Origin: Candidatus Babelota bacterium
Lineage (GTDB): Bacteria; Babelota; Babeliae; Babelales; JABDEC01
Direction of reading: 5' to 3'
Length of the DNA: 40,568 nucleotides
Assembly: GCA_013287265.1 (NCBI GenBank)
Contig: JABDEC010000011.1
Coordinates: 1 to 40,568, forward strand
A model generated the notes under the pieces. The model was not told where the DNA came from. It made no database searches and worked only from the letters and a program-made list of their open reading frames with translations. Shown here piece after piece: positions 1-7,713 of this stretch (its first letter is position 1; the number at the start of each line of letters is the position of its first letter). A program made the translations under genes and the position numbers.

Positions 1-1043
1 GTGTAAATCTTGCAGTTGTTGCAAAAAGTAATGCTTATGGCCATGATTTGCCTACGATTTCAAAGATTTGCCAGGATAGCTCTCAGGTAAATTGGTTGTG
101 CGTTTTCAGTTTGCACGAAGCATTAATAGCACGGAGTTCCGGATTTAAAAAGCAAATTTTAGTCCTTGGACATATTGATCTTGATGTTTCACTAGCTATT
201 TTACAACAAATTGACATAACAGTTTTTGATTTGGATTTTGTTGTAAAATTAAACGACATAGCAAAAAAATTAAAAATGAAAGCATTTGTTCATGTAAAAA
301 TTGATACAGGTCTTTCTAGATTGGGAGTAATTGCAGAGCAAGCTTTTGAAGTAATAAAAAAAATTTATAATTTATCAAACATAAATCTACGCGGAATTTT
401 TTCACATTTTTCAGAATCGGATGCGCATGACCAATCTTTTACATTAAGGCAACTTGAACGGTTTACTAATTTATTAAATAAATTAAAAGAAGAAAATATA
501 AATATTCCATATGTTCACTCTTCAAACAGTACAGGAATTATTCGTTTCGATTCTTGTCATTTTAATTTTGTGCGGACAGGTGGTGGAACTTATGGGCTTT
601 ATAAGTCAGTAGTTTTTCAGCAATTGGGAGAAAAAAAACATTCAATTCATTTAAAGATTGCAATGAGTTGGAAATCAAGAATTATGCAAATTAAATATTT
701 ACCAATTGGCACGTACGTCAGCTATGCTCGCACATTTATTACATATCGTCCAACAAAAATTGCAATAATACCGATTGGTTATTGGGATGGTTACAATCGT
801 AATTTATCCAACAAAGGAATAGTTTATATTAAAAATATTTCAGCTCCTGTAATAGGTCGTGTCTGCATGAATATGATTATGATTGACATAACAGATATTC
901 AGAATGTAGAAATTGGAGATGAAGTGATTTTGTTGGGAGATAAACCCGGAATTACACCTAATGACCTGGCTCAATTATCCGGTTCAATTAATTATGAAAT
1001 TACCACAAGAATAAATGCTTCAATTCCACGAATTATTATCTAA
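1..1043 (+). CDS. alr: Alanine racemase (5' truncated by window edge)
   Basis: PLP-dependent racemase that makes D-alanine for peptidoglycan. The reading frame is open from base 3 and begins inside the N-terminal PLP motif (VVAKSNAYGHD), whose Lys (codon 24-26) is the expected Schiff-base residue. The C-terminal half carries VSYARTF, with the expected catalytic Tyr, and GRVCMNM. The first residues lie outside the window, so the start is missing; an internal TTG at 48 is not the true start. It converges on the GNAT gene with a 2-bp gap. Family assignment is secure. Confidence 0.95.
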   Translation, partial: VNLAVVAKSNAYGHDLPTISKICQDSSQVNWLCVFSLHEALIARSSGFKKQILVLGHIDLDVSLAILQQIDITVFDLDFVVKLNDIAKKLKMKAFVHVKIDTGLSRLGVIAEQAFEVIKKIYNLSNINLRGIFSHFSESDAHDQSFTLRQLERFTNLLNKLKEENINIPYVHSSNSTGIIRFDSCHFNFVRTGGGTYGLYKSVVFQQLGEKKHSIHLKIAMSWKSRIMQIKYLPIGTYVSYARTFITYRPTKIAIIPIGYWDGYNRNLSNKGIVYIKNISAPVIGRVCMNMIMIDITDIQNVEIGDEVILLGDKPGITPNDLAQLSGSINYEITTRINASIPRIII

Positions 1044-1045
1044 AA

Positions 1046-1609
1046 TCATTTATAATCTGATTTTTTTATTTCAAAGCTTACAATGCCTTGTGGTTCGATA
1101 CGATACGTTTCTTTAAACCCAAGACCTTGATAAACTTTGATTGCAGGCTCATTTGTTGTTCTGGTATCAAGTTTTACTATTTCTGCTCCTTTTTTAAATA
1201 AATCTTCAATTGCATAACGTGTTAATTTTTTTGCATACCCTTTACCTCTGAATTCAGGGTCCACATAGACAAATTGAATTTTGCCTTCATAAAACTTCTT
1301 TTTAAAATATGTAGTAAAACCAATTTGTTTATTATCTTTTTGCAAAATTTTAAAATTCAGCTTTCCAAAATATTCAGGATCTTTATTGGGTGACATTTTT
1401 TCAATTAGAAAATCCAATGAAAATTCAGGGTTTTCAACAAGCCAATAATAGTCTCTTTTGAATGCATTTTGAATAAATTCAATATCTTTACTTTTATCAA
1501 AATCGCGAATTTCTTTATTTGTTTCTGTTTTGAATAAAAAAAGAGTTAAAATTCCCAAAACTAAAGCTGTTATCACTGTTATTCCTATTATTTTTCTTCT
1601 ATTAAGCAT
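1046..1609 (-). CDS. Membrane-anchored GNAT-family N-acetyltransferase
   Basis: The first ~27 residues form one hydrophobic anchor (ITVITALVLGILTLFLF). A GNAT acyl-CoA binding core follows: FVYVDPEFRGKGYAKKL (the R/Q-x-x-G-x-G/A loop), then a motif ending NEPAIKVYQGLGFKETYRI, the usual C-terminal GNAT signature. The start is supported by GGAGA six bases upstream. The acceptor substrate cannot be told from sequence. The anchor suggests action at the membrane, but the side is not clear. It converges with alr and has its own leader region upstream. Confidence 0.8.
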   Translation of the reverse strand: MLNRRKIIGITVITALVLGILTLFLFKTETNKEIRDFDKSKDIEFIQNAFKRDYYWLVENPEFSLDFLIEKMSPNKDPEYFGKLNFKILQKDNKQIGFTTYFKKKFYEGKIQFVYVDPEFRGKGYAKKLTRYAIEDLFKKGAEIVKLDTRTTNEPAIKVYQGLGFKETYRIEPQGIVSFEIKKSDYK

Positions 1610-1691
1610 TTTTTCTCCAATTTAATTAATTAGTAAAGTCTACTAAATAAGTATAGCTGCTAACTCATTTTTTGTAAAAAAGGACGGAATC

Positions 1692-1721
1692 TTGATTTTC
1701 GATGATTATACGTGATATCTT
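1692..1721 (+). promoter_or_regulatory. Predicted promoter of the Cys-rich secreted gene
   Basis: TTGATTTTC, then 18 bases between -35 and -10, then an extended -10 TGATATCTT. The layout matches the boxes at 15538, 25433 and 26538, all upstream of secreted-protein genes. The ATG at 1741 lies 20 bases downstream. Confidence 0.45.
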
Positions 1722-1740
1722 TAATAAAAAGGGGGATAAT

Positions 1741-2079
1741 ATGAAAAAAATAAATGAAATTAAAAAATCTATAATTTTAATGATAATTATTTTTAATGTA
1801 AATAAAATTTATTCAGATATTAGAAAAATAGCAGAAGCTAATGCAAAGGTTGTAAAAGAAGTTAAAGAAGAAGAAATTAAAAATAATCCATGTCATGGAT
1901 GGCCATGTTCACGTGGTCGCCCTAGCCATTATCATTACAGAGATCGCAGATGTGTTCGTGGCGAACAATGTGCATCTGGATATGCTTGCGTTGGAAATGT
2001 CGAATTCTGGGATGACGGAGAACCAAAAAAATGGGGTACATGTAGAAAATGTCCAGGAAATGTATGTCGTGGCAGGTGA
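1741..2079 (+). CDS. Small secreted cysteine-rich protein
   Basis: About 112 residues. I chose the ATG at 1741, after a strong AAGGGGG ribosome site, rather than the ATG at 1702. The N-terminus is Lys-rich followed by a hydrophobic stretch (SIILMIIIFNVNKIYS), a likely Sec signal. A short charged linker (VVKEVKEEEIKNN) leads to a compact C-terminal domain with eight Cys. Its core pattern, R-C-x5-C-x4-C followed by C-x2-C-x4-C-R, matches the next gene, so the two are paralogues. The folding class is knottin- or WAP/dickkopf-like by cysteine spacing only. Function unknown; extracellular or host-directed action is inferred. Confidence 0.75.
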   Translation: MKKINEIKKSIILMIIIFNVNKIYSDIRKIAEANAKVVKEVKEEEIKNNPCHGWPCSRGRPSHYHYRDRRCVRGEQCASGYACVGNVEFWDDGEPKKWGTCRKCPGNVCRGR

Positions 2080-2107
2080 TGGATAAAATAAACCAAGATA
2101 GAAAATT

Positions 2108-2302
2108 ATGAAGAAACTAATTTTTGTTATTTTATTCTTACAATATATAAAGCAAATTGATGCTGCATGTGACAATGTCATAAGATATGAGCGTCCTGAT
2201 CACAGGTGTATTAGCAATAATGATTGTGATGCGGGCAGATGTTGCCATCAATCTGGCTATTGTCACAGTTGCATGAACAGAGGAGCTTGTAGGCCAGATT
2301 AA
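2108..2302 (+). CDS. Small secreted cysteine-rich protein (paralogue of the preceding gene)
   Basis: 64 residues: a signal peptide of ~19 residues (KKLIFVILFLQYIKQIDA), then a 45-residue mature domain with eight Cys. The spacing C-x5-C-x4-CC-x5-C-x2-C-x5-C resembles four-disulfide-core (WAP) or dickkopf-type mini-domains. The DHRCISNNDC segment aligns with DRRCVRGEQC of the gene 28 bases upstream, so this is a tandem duplication with strong divergence. The last bases overlap the convergent truA stop. The disulfides imply folding outside the cytoplasm. Confidence 0.75.
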   Translation: MKKLIFVILFLQYIKQIDAACDNVIRYERPDHRCISNNDCDAGRCCHQSGYCHSCMNRGACRPD

Positions 2303-3042
2303 TGTTCAAAAATAATTTCAGATAACATCAAACCTTTGGCCGGCGCACTTGGCAAAGTTTGTTCCTGGTCTTTTTCATCTAAAACTTGTTGTAAATATTC
2401 AATTTTTAACTGTTTTCTTGATGCAACTTCTAAAGATGCGCCAACAATTCTTCTGATCATATGATGGAGAAAAGATTTTCCCTTTACTTCAATTCTATAA
2501 ACATTAATTTCCGGAATGTAAATTAATTTTATATCATCAATTGTTCTTATTGTGCTTTCCATTTCATATCCGGTAGAATATGACCTAAAATCATGCTTGC
2601 CAATAAAAATTTTAAGAGATTTCTCCAGCTTTTTTAAATCAATTGGCCAATGATGAAAATGCCCATATCTCTGATTAAATGGCAACGGTCTTTCTAAAAA
2701 AAAATGATAAAAATAAGTTTTTTGTTTTACATTTTTTAGTGGATAAAAATTTTCATTACAATTTTCAATTGTTCTGATTGTTATGTCACCTGGTAATTTA
2801 TTATTCCATGCAAGTAACATTTTTGATGTTTCGATTTTTAATTTTGTTTTAATTCTAGCTATTTGGTTTAAAGCATGAACGCCGGCATCTGTTCTGGATG
2901 CTCCAATAATAGTCGGATTTTGGTTGAAAACTTTTTTGAAAGTTTTAAGCAATTCCCCGCTGATTGTTTTGACATCTTTTTGTTTTTGCCATCCCTGGTA
3001 ATCAGTTCCATCATAAGCAATTATTAATTTATAAAAATTCAT
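2299..3042 (-). CDS. truA: tRNA pseudouridine(38-40) synthase
   Basis: Isomerises uridines 38-40 in the anticodon stem of many tRNAs. It starts NFYKLIIAYDGTDYQGWQ, the canonical TruA N-terminus, so I place the start at 3042 rather than an upstream TTG at 3075 that lacks a ribosome site. The catalytic Asp lies in ASRTDAGVHA at about residue 52. The C-terminal motif FLHHMIRRIVGA is also present. About 247 residues, normal for the family. The 3' end overlaps the convergent Cys-rich gene by 4 bp. Confidence 0.95.
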   Translation of the reverse strand: MNFYKLIIAYDGTDYQGWQKQKDVKTISGELLKTFKKVFNQNPTIIGASRTDAGVHALNQIARIKTKLKIETSKMLLAWNNKLPGDITIRTIENCNENFYPLKNVKQKTYFYHFFLERPLPFNQRYGHFHHWPIDLKKLEKSLKIFIGKHDFRSYSTGYEMESTIRTIDDIKLIYIPEINVYRIEVKGKSFLHHMIRRIVGASLEVASRKQLKIEYLQQVLDEKDQEQTLPSAPAKGLMLSEIIFEH

Positions 3043-3129
3043 TTTTATTTTTTGAAATAGTTGATTAATTATCAAAAAGGATTATAGCTTATTTATATTA
3101 TATTTTCTCATGATTTAAAAGGAATAGTC

Positions 3130-3783
3130 ATGAAAAAAATCGTTTTTTTATTTATCATAAACATTTTTACCATTTCATTAAATTGTTGTGAATATATTTC
3201 GCGCAATGATTTTTTTAAAATTGAAGTTTCAATCCAACATCTTCATAAAAAAATGAATTACTTGTTTTTTATTGCAAAAAAATTAGAAAAATTAATTAAG
3301 CGAAATGAAGATTTTATAAAAGAAAATAAATTATTTTTTAATGAATTTGTTGAATATATTGAATGTTTAAAAATGAAAAATATAAGAAAGATACATATTA
3401 TTGCAGCAAATTATAGGTTTTATAAATGGCTTTTTTATTATTATAAAAAAAGTAAAACGATGAAAAAAAATCTAAGACATTTTGCAGATTTTGCACAATT
3501 TGAAGAAAAAAAAGAAAATCTTGAAGGAAAATTAGAATTAGTAAAATCTATAAAAAAAAGATTAAATAATGTTTCTGAAGAATCCAAATGTTGCAGAAAA
3601 AATTTTGATGATGTTTATAGATGTTTATTGGAATTAGAAAATCGAATTTTGAATTTAATAGAACTATTTTCTGAAGTTTATAATTGCGGTAATAATGTTG
3701 ATGAAAGTTTGGAAATTCAAGTGGCATTATTTAATAAACAAAGACATTCCATAGAAGAATTTAATTGTTGTTTGTGGGTTTAA
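3130..3783 (+). CDS. Secreted helical protein with a possible weak CaaX end
   Basis: 217 residues, not recognised. Residues 1-19 are a signal peptide (IVFLFIINIFTISLNCC). The rest is highly charged and predicted helical, with heptad-like stretches (LEKLIKRNEDFIKEN; ENRILNLIELFSEV), so coiled-coil is likely. It contains scattered Cys (SKCCRKN) and ends EFNCCLWV, which could be read as CaaX (CLWV), although Trp at the a2 position is unfavourable. The ribosome site AAAGGAA precedes the ATG, and a strong hairpin terminator follows at once. Overall build resembles the secreted proteins at 4797 and 16330. Confidence 0.6.
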   Translation: MKKIVFLFIINIFTISLNCCEYISRNDFFKIEVSIQHLHKKMNYLFFIAKKLEKLIKRNEDFIKENKLFFNEFVEYIECLKMKNIRKIHIIAANYRFYKWLFYYYKKSKTMKKNLRHFADFAQFEEKKENLEGKLELVKSIKKRLNNVSEESKCCRKNFDDVYRCLLELENRILNLIELFSEVYNCGNNVDESLEIQVALFNKQRHSIEEFNCCLWV

Positions 3784-3790
3784 AAAGATA

Positions 3791-3825
3791 AAAACAGGTT
3801 CAAAAAAAATTGAACCTGTTTTTAT
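3791..3825. terminator. Bidirectional intrinsic terminator
   Basis: Perfect 12-bp stem AAAACAGGTTCA / TGAACCTGTTTT around an 8-base A-rich loop, flanked by A-runs and T-runs. It lies between the convergent 3130 gene and rpsR, so it can serve both. Confidence 0.85.
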
Positions 3826-3844
3826 TAATTTTATAATTTCCAGA

Positions 3845-4126
3845 TTACTCAGCAGTGTACCTTAATAAAGCCATTGAGCGGGCTTTTTTAATTTCACTTG
3901 CTAACATTCTTTGATATTTTGCACAATTTCCTGAAATTCTTGAGGGTAAAATTTTACCTCTTTCAGTTAAGAAGTTCTTTAAAAAATCTGAATTTTTATA
4001 ATCAATTGATTTGATCAATTCAGGATTTGTTGTAAAGCGACATGATTTTCTTACTGAAAATGAATTTCTTCTTGCTCTTTTTTTTAATAATCTTGGACTT
4101 ACTTTAAGTTTCACTTTTCTAGCCAT
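3845..4126 (-). CDS. rpsR: 30S ribosomal protein S18
   Basis: 93 residues, including [27 protein letters not shown] and [17 protein letters not shown] (given here as positions ~27-51 and 57-73), the conserved S18 core that binds S6 and 16S rRNA in the platform. It is the second gene of an rpsF-rpsR operon, 22 bases after rpsF, with ribosome site AGGAGA. The ssb gene often found between them in other bacteria is absent. Confidence 0.97.
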   Translation of the reverse strand: MARKVKLKVSPRLLKKRARRNSFSVRKSCRFTTNPELIKSIDYKNSDFLKNFLTERGKILPSRISGNCAKYQRMLASEIKKARSMALLRYTAE

Positions 4127-4148
4127 AAATATTTATCTCCTACCGATA

Positions 4149-4637
4149 TTACGCTTCTTCGTACTCTTCTTCTTCAGAGTTTTTTAAAGAATTTAGTTTT
4201 GATGATTCTTTTTCTTCATTCAAATTTTTCATTTTATTATTATTTTTTTGAAGCAAAGAATCTATATCCTGAGGACCTTCTTCTAATGATCTTGGTTTTG
4301 TATATTCAAGAGTTTTTCCAGCTGCCAATACAGAAACAAGATGCCTCATTATAATGTCATTAAACTTTATTTTAAATAGATCTTTTAACTCTCTAAAGAG
4401 AATATCTTTTTGGTCAGTAGGAACTTCAAAACGTGTTAGATAATATACGCCATAATCATTTTTACGGACAGGATAAGCTAATTTATACTTTCCCCATCTA
4501 TCAAAAGATAATAGGCTACCTTTGGCATCCTTAATCAATTTATTAAATTGGGATTCAAACTTAGTTGATTCTTCGTTTGTAATCTCAGGAATAGCCAAAA
4601 TTAAGGTTTCATAGCGATCATTGCGATTGATGCTCAT
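4149..4637 (-). CDS. rpsF: 30S ribosomal protein S6
   Basis: 162 residues. The ferredoxin-like S6 core is at residues 8-105, with RWGKYKLAYPVRKNDYGVYYL and the C-terminal MRHLVSV strand. The last ~50 residues are an acidic/Asn-rich tail (NSEEEEYEEA), as in many long S6 proteins. The start follows AAGGAG. The leader contains two adjacent perfect hairpins (see 4660-4700). Confidence 0.96.
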   Translation of the reverse strand: MSINRNDRYETLILAIPEITNEESTKFESQFNKLIKDAKGSLLSFDRWGKYKLAYPVRKNDYGVYYLTRFEVPTDQKDILFRELKDLFKIKFNDIIMRHLVSVLAAGKTLEYTKPRSLEEGPQDIDSLLQKNNNKMKNLNEEKESSKLNSLKNSEEEEYEEA

Positions 4638-4659
4638 TTAGAACTCCTTACTAATTGGA

Positions 4660-4700
4660 AGTGTTATGTAAACACTATAAAACAACAAAAATTGTTTTAT
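4660..4700 (-). promoter_or_regulatory. Double-hairpin leader of rpsF-rpsR
   Basis: On the minus strand two perfect stems abut without a spacer: ATAAAACAA/TTGTTTTAT (9 bp) at 4677-4700 and AGTGTT/AACACT (6 bp, 5-base loop) at 4660-4676. The ribosome site and rpsF start follow ~13 bases later. S6:S18 is known to autoregulate through a leader structure in other bacteria, but I do not see the published CCG-bulge motif clearly, so the role is inferred. Confidence 0.4.
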
Positions 4701-4796
4701 TTAGTTAAACTTATTTCTAATATTATCAAAAAATTTAAATAAATCTAGGAATCACGCTCTCAATAGTGAAATTCACTAAATTTTAGTAGATTTTTA

Positions 4797-5345
4797 TTAT
4801 AATTTAGACGGTATTTGACTAGATAATATTTGTTCAAAATTAAGTTCTGCTTTCTCAGCTTGTTGCCGTTGAACATCAGCTTCATGTCTCTCTTGTATTT
4901 CTTTTTGCTTAATTTTATTGAGATGGCATTTATAAGCGGTCAGACCCTCTCCTAAAGCTTTCATAATATGATTTACAGGATTTGACGAATTAATTTTTTT
5001 GCCAAGTTCATATAAATATCTGTAAAGCTTTAACGCTTGAATATCTACATGTTCTTTTTCAAGTGCTGTTATTTTTGTTAAATATTTATCAAATTCTATG
5101 TTTCCATTTTTTTCACTTAAATATAAAACTGCGAATTTCATGATAGTTAATATTTCTTCAATAGATTTCAAATAATTATTTGCATGAAAGTTATGGTATT
5201 CAACATTGGCATCAAAATTATTTCGCAGCCTTAAAAATTCCTTTTTAAGGTCAGAAAAGGTTATTGCAGAATTTTGTCTTACCATTTCGGCGGAAAATAA
5301 GTATGAATTGATAAATAAGAAAAGAAAGATTAATAATTTTTTCAT
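4797..5345 (-). CDS. Secreted coiled-coil protein
   Basis: 182 residues from the ATG at 5345, which follows GGAG; an upstream ATG at 5357 would bury that ribosome site. Signal peptide KKLLIFLFLFINSYLFSA. The mature part is helical throughout, with a C-terminal Gln/Glu-rich coiled-coil (KQKEIQERHEADVQRQQAEK, residues ~146-165). No known domain recognised. It lies just downstream of the repressor gene's terminator, and the nearest similar proteins in build are at 3130 and 16330. Confidence 0.6.
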   Translation of the reverse strand: MKKLLIFLFLFINSYLFSAEMVRQNSAITFSDLKKEFLRLRNNFDANVEYHNFHANNYLKSIEEILTIMKFAVLYLSEKNGNIEFDKYLTKITALEKEHVDIQALKLYRYLYELGKKINSSNPVNHIMKALGEGLTAYKCHLNKIKQKEIQERHEADVQRQQAEKAELNFEQILSSQIPSKL

Positions 5346-5375
5346 TGATAACTCCATTTAAGTGATTTAGGTAAA

Positions 5376-5408
5376 AAAAGAGCCAGGCGTTAAACCTGAC
5401 TCTTTTAA
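5376..5408 (-). terminator. Intrinsic terminator of the XRE/S24 regulator
   Basis: On the minus strand AAAGAGTCAGG pairs with CCTGGCTCTTT (one U-G wobble, 7-base loop), followed by a T-run. The wobble orientation favours minus-strand use, ending the regulator transcript before the 5345 gene. Confidence 0.75.
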
Positions 5409-5412
5409 TTTT

Positions 5413-6087
5413 TTAGACTAAATTTTGAATTCTTTGAATAACACGACCAATTATTCTAAAATGGTCTTTTCCACGAATTAAGGCTATTGGAGCGGCTTTT
5501 TGATTAACTGATTCCAACACTATAAAATCTTCAGTATATGCAACTCTTGTAACAGTTTTAATTGGCGTATCGTTGCCATATTCTACGGCAGCTATATCAC
5601 CTGAACGAGCCCAAATCTCAGGAGAAACAATTAATCTATCTCCTTTGACAAAAGCTGGTGCCATTAGGTTATTTTCAATTGCTAAAGCGAACATAGCTGT
5701 ATCAGTATTATTTAAAACAGGAATAAATACATCTTTAAATCCTGTAGTTATTTGCATAAGTTGATTATTGTATGGTGAAGGATTAGATGGTATATCACCA
5801 ACTACTGGAACTATTTGAACTTTTAATTCAACATCCGATTGTTCTGGCATGCTTACGTTATTATCGATATTATCTGTTCTTTTGCGATTTTCAGCAAAAA
5901 GATCAATAGGGCTAATTTCGAAAGCATTTGCTAATTTTCTTAAAGAATCTTCGTTCCAACGTCTTGTGCCATTCTTAATATGTGTTAAATAGCTTTCTGA
6001 CATACCTGTCTTTTCAGCTAGAATTTTAGTTGTCCAGCCTTTTTCTCTCAATAGCTCTTTAACACGTAAAGATGTTGAGCCTTTCAT
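5413..6087 (-). CDS. XRE/LexA-like repressor with a degenerate S24 peptidase domain
   Basis: 224 residues. An HTH_XRE domain lies at ~7-62 (GWTTKILAEKTGMSESYLTHIKNG) and a Peptidase_S24 (LexA/CI-type) domain at ~120-215. In that domain the V-x-G-D-S-M-x-P catalytic motif reads IENNLMAP, so the nucleophilic Ser is Leu and G-D is N-N. The candidate Lys (PIKTV) remains. It is therefore predicted not to self-cleave and to act as a non-SOS, effector- or dimerisation-controlled repressor. A strong AGGAGG precedes the start. An 8-10-8 inverted repeat just upstream is a likely autoregulatory operator. Confidence 0.85.
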   Translation of the reverse strand: MKGSTSLRVKELLREKGWTTKILAEKTGMSESYLTHIKNGTRRWNEDSLRKLANAFEISPIDLFAENRKRTDNIDNNVSMPEQSDVELKVQIVPVVGDIPSNPSPYNNQLMQITTGFKDVFIPVLNNTDTAMFALAIENNLMAPAFVKGDRLIVSPEIWARSGDIAAVEYGNDTPIKTVTRVAYTEDFIVLESVNQKAAPIALIRGKDHFRIIGRVIQRIQNLV

Positions 6088-6108
6088 TTTAATCCTCCTA
6101 GGATATCT

Positions 6109-6134
6109 CTATCAAAATACTTAAAATTTGATAG
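6109..6134. promoter_or_regulatory. Candidate operator of the XRE/S24 regulator
   Basis: Perfect inverted repeat CTATCAAA-N10-TTTGATAG, 22 bp upstream of the regulator start and just before its ribosome site. A second short palindrome AGTTAACT lies at about 6155. Position and symmetry suit binding by the dimeric XRE protein; binding is inferred. Confidence 0.55.
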
Positions 6135-6320
6135 TTTTATAATTGAAAATAGTTAGTTAACTGCCTTATTTCTAATTGTATAGATTATTAAAATCTTGTC
6201 AATTGGAAAAATATCAGGGATAAATGTCTAAAAAAAATGTTTCCTATAGAAAGAATTATGGTTAAGATAGCCTATTTTTGCACTATTTTTATTGAAATAG
6301 GGAATTCTTAAAGGTCTTTG

Positions 6321-6905
6321 ATGAATAATAAATTTTTAGGTGAAATAGTTGAAAGCTCTCTTAATAATTTTGTAGCTCAAAGTTGGGATTGGCAACGCCC
6401 GCCCTCCTTTGGTTCCGTTGTAATTATTGACACTAAATTGAGAAAATTATTCGCAGTTGTTTCTTTTATACAAACATCCTCCATTGACCAGGTAAGGCAA
6501 CCTTTCGCCTTTAAAAAAACCCAAGAAGAATTGATCAAAGAGCAGCCCCAAATTTTCGAATTTTTAAGAACTAATTTTACTTGTTTGATGCTAGGCTACG
6601 TAGAAGAAAATAAAGTTTTTAGTATTTTGCCTCCTGAGCCGCCAAAAATTCATGAATTTGTAAGGATTGCTTCTCAAGAAGAAATGTATATTTTTTTTAA
6701 CTGCTCAAATTATTTACAAGTTTTATTTGGACAAGTTCAAAATATTTTTAATATAGATGAACTTTTAATTGCTTTATTAAATAATTTGAAAAATCAAAAT
6801 TTATTAAATAAAAATCATTTTGATGAATTCATAGATATTTTTTTAATGATAAATAATAATGATTACTTTAAGTTAAAATTATTTTTAAAAAGATTAAATT
6901 TATAA
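6321..6905 (+). CDS. Hypothetical protein with HAS-barrel-like N-terminus
   Basis: 194 residues from the ATG at 6321 (AAAGG upstream; a TTG at 6318 is less likely). Residues ~4-55 (LGEIVESSLNNFVAQSW ... PPSFGSVVII) resemble the small beta-barrel HAS domain found at the start of HerA-type ATPases and related nucleic-acid proteins: a G-x-V-x-x-S-x-x-x-F pattern, then a P-x-x-G-x-x-V strand. The C-terminal ~80 residues are helical and rich in Asn/Leu. There is no signal peptide, so it is cytoplasmic. No ATPase motif is present; a stand-alone partner or paralogue is possible. Confidence 0.5.
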   Translation: MNNKFLGEIVESSLNNFVAQSWDWQRPPSFGSVVIIDTKLRKLFAVVSFIQTSSIDQVRQPFAFKKTQEELIKEQPQIFEFLRTNFTCLMLGYVEENKVFSILPPEPPKIHEFVRIASQEEMYIFFNCSNYLQVLFGQVQNIFNIDELLIALLNNLKNQNLLNKNHFDEFIDIFLMINNNDYFKLKLFLKRLNL

Positions 6906-6916
6906 AAGATTAAAAG

Positions 6917-7288
6917 TTAGAGAATCGTGCATGAATTTTCTTCTTGTATTTTTAATTCACGCGAATATTCTTTAAGTTCAAATTCTTTAAATAATTGATC
7001 TAGTTGGTCAAAAGATTCATCTAGATAAATATCATAAATCATAGCTCCCGGTTTTTTAAAACTACCATTTGATTCTTTAAAATGATCTATTCGACCGGGA
7101 TAAGAACGGCTATATAAGTTATATTTAAATTTATAATTAACATAAATACGATCTCCTTCTTTTGTAAAAGGATTTTCAATGTCTAAACTAATGAATTCTG
7201 GTATTTTTGGGCAATCAGGATGATAACCGTTTATAGATATTAAAAAGAAATTACTAAACAATAATAAAGCAAAATATTTAATTTTCAT
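6917..7288 (-). CDS. Secreted CaaX-box protein, array member 5 (ends CTIL)
   Basis: 123 residues. Signal peptide KIKYFALLLFSNFFLIS. The mature part contains the family motif ENPFTKEGDRIYV, a KPGAMIYD segment, then SFDQLDQLFKEFE, and ends ENSCTIL. The last four residues fit C-a-a-X with X = Leu, the signature for eukaryotic geranylgeranyltransferase I. It begins 1 base after the stop of the upstream paralogue with no ribosome site of its own, so translation is probably coupled. Function unknown; host-membrane anchoring after export is inferred. Confidence 0.75.
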   Translation of the reverse strand: MKIKYFALLLFSNFFLISINGYHPDCPKIPEFISLDIENPFTKEGDRIYVNYKFKYNLYSRSYPGRIDHFKESNGSFKKPGAMIYDIYLDESFDQLDQLFKEFELKEYSRELKIQEENSCTIL

Positions 7289-7289
7289 A

Positions 7290-7712
7290 CTATAAAATCA
7301 CGCATTTATTTTGGTTTTCCATAAATTCAGTATAATATTTACAAATTTGTTCAAATGATTTGCCAAGTTTATAAGATTCATTAACTATACCGCCGCATTC
7401 TATGCACCAAAAATTTGCATGCACGCTATCTCCGGGTATTTTAAAATATGTACCCCCTTTACTAATAAATTCTAAACTACTCTGTGTTACTGGTACCATT
7501 ACTGGCACAAAATGCCAATAAGTAAGATTTAAAATTTCATTGGTACCTAATTTATAAAATCTGAGATATAATGCTTTTTCTTTTATAAAAAATGGATTCC
7601 CTTCATCTGTATAAAGTTCGATTATAATACATTTTTTATCTTGTTCTTTTACATCTAGTGTAAAAACTTTTCCAGTTAAGAGTAATAATAAAATTAGACA
7701 TTTAATTTTCAT
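7290..7712 (-). CDS. Secreted CaaX-box protein, array member 4 (ends CVIL)
   Basis: 140 residues, the longest member. Signal peptide KIKCLILLLLLTGKVFT. The family motif is EGNPFFIKEKALYLRFYKLG; then comes a KIPGDSV segment, the block KSFEQICKYYTEFMENQNK, and the terminal CVIL. Val and Leu codons differ from those in other members (GTG, TTA), so the CaaX residues are held at protein level. The gene is separated by 1 base from each neighbour in the array. No enzyme motif recognised. Confidence 0.78.
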   Translation of the reverse strand: MKIKCLILLLLLTGKVFTLDVKEQDKKCIIIELYTDEGNPFFIKEKALYLRFYKLGTNEILNLTYWHFVPVMVPVTQSSLEFISKGGTYFKIPGDSVHANFWCIECGGIVNESYKLGKSFEQICKYYTEFMENQNKCVIL

Positions 7713-7713
7713 A

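Noticed and set aside
1895-2181. Extra open frames on both strands over the Cys-rich genes
   Set aside because: Shadows; they lack signal peptides, ribosome sites and the conserved Cys pattern shared by the two plus-strand genes.
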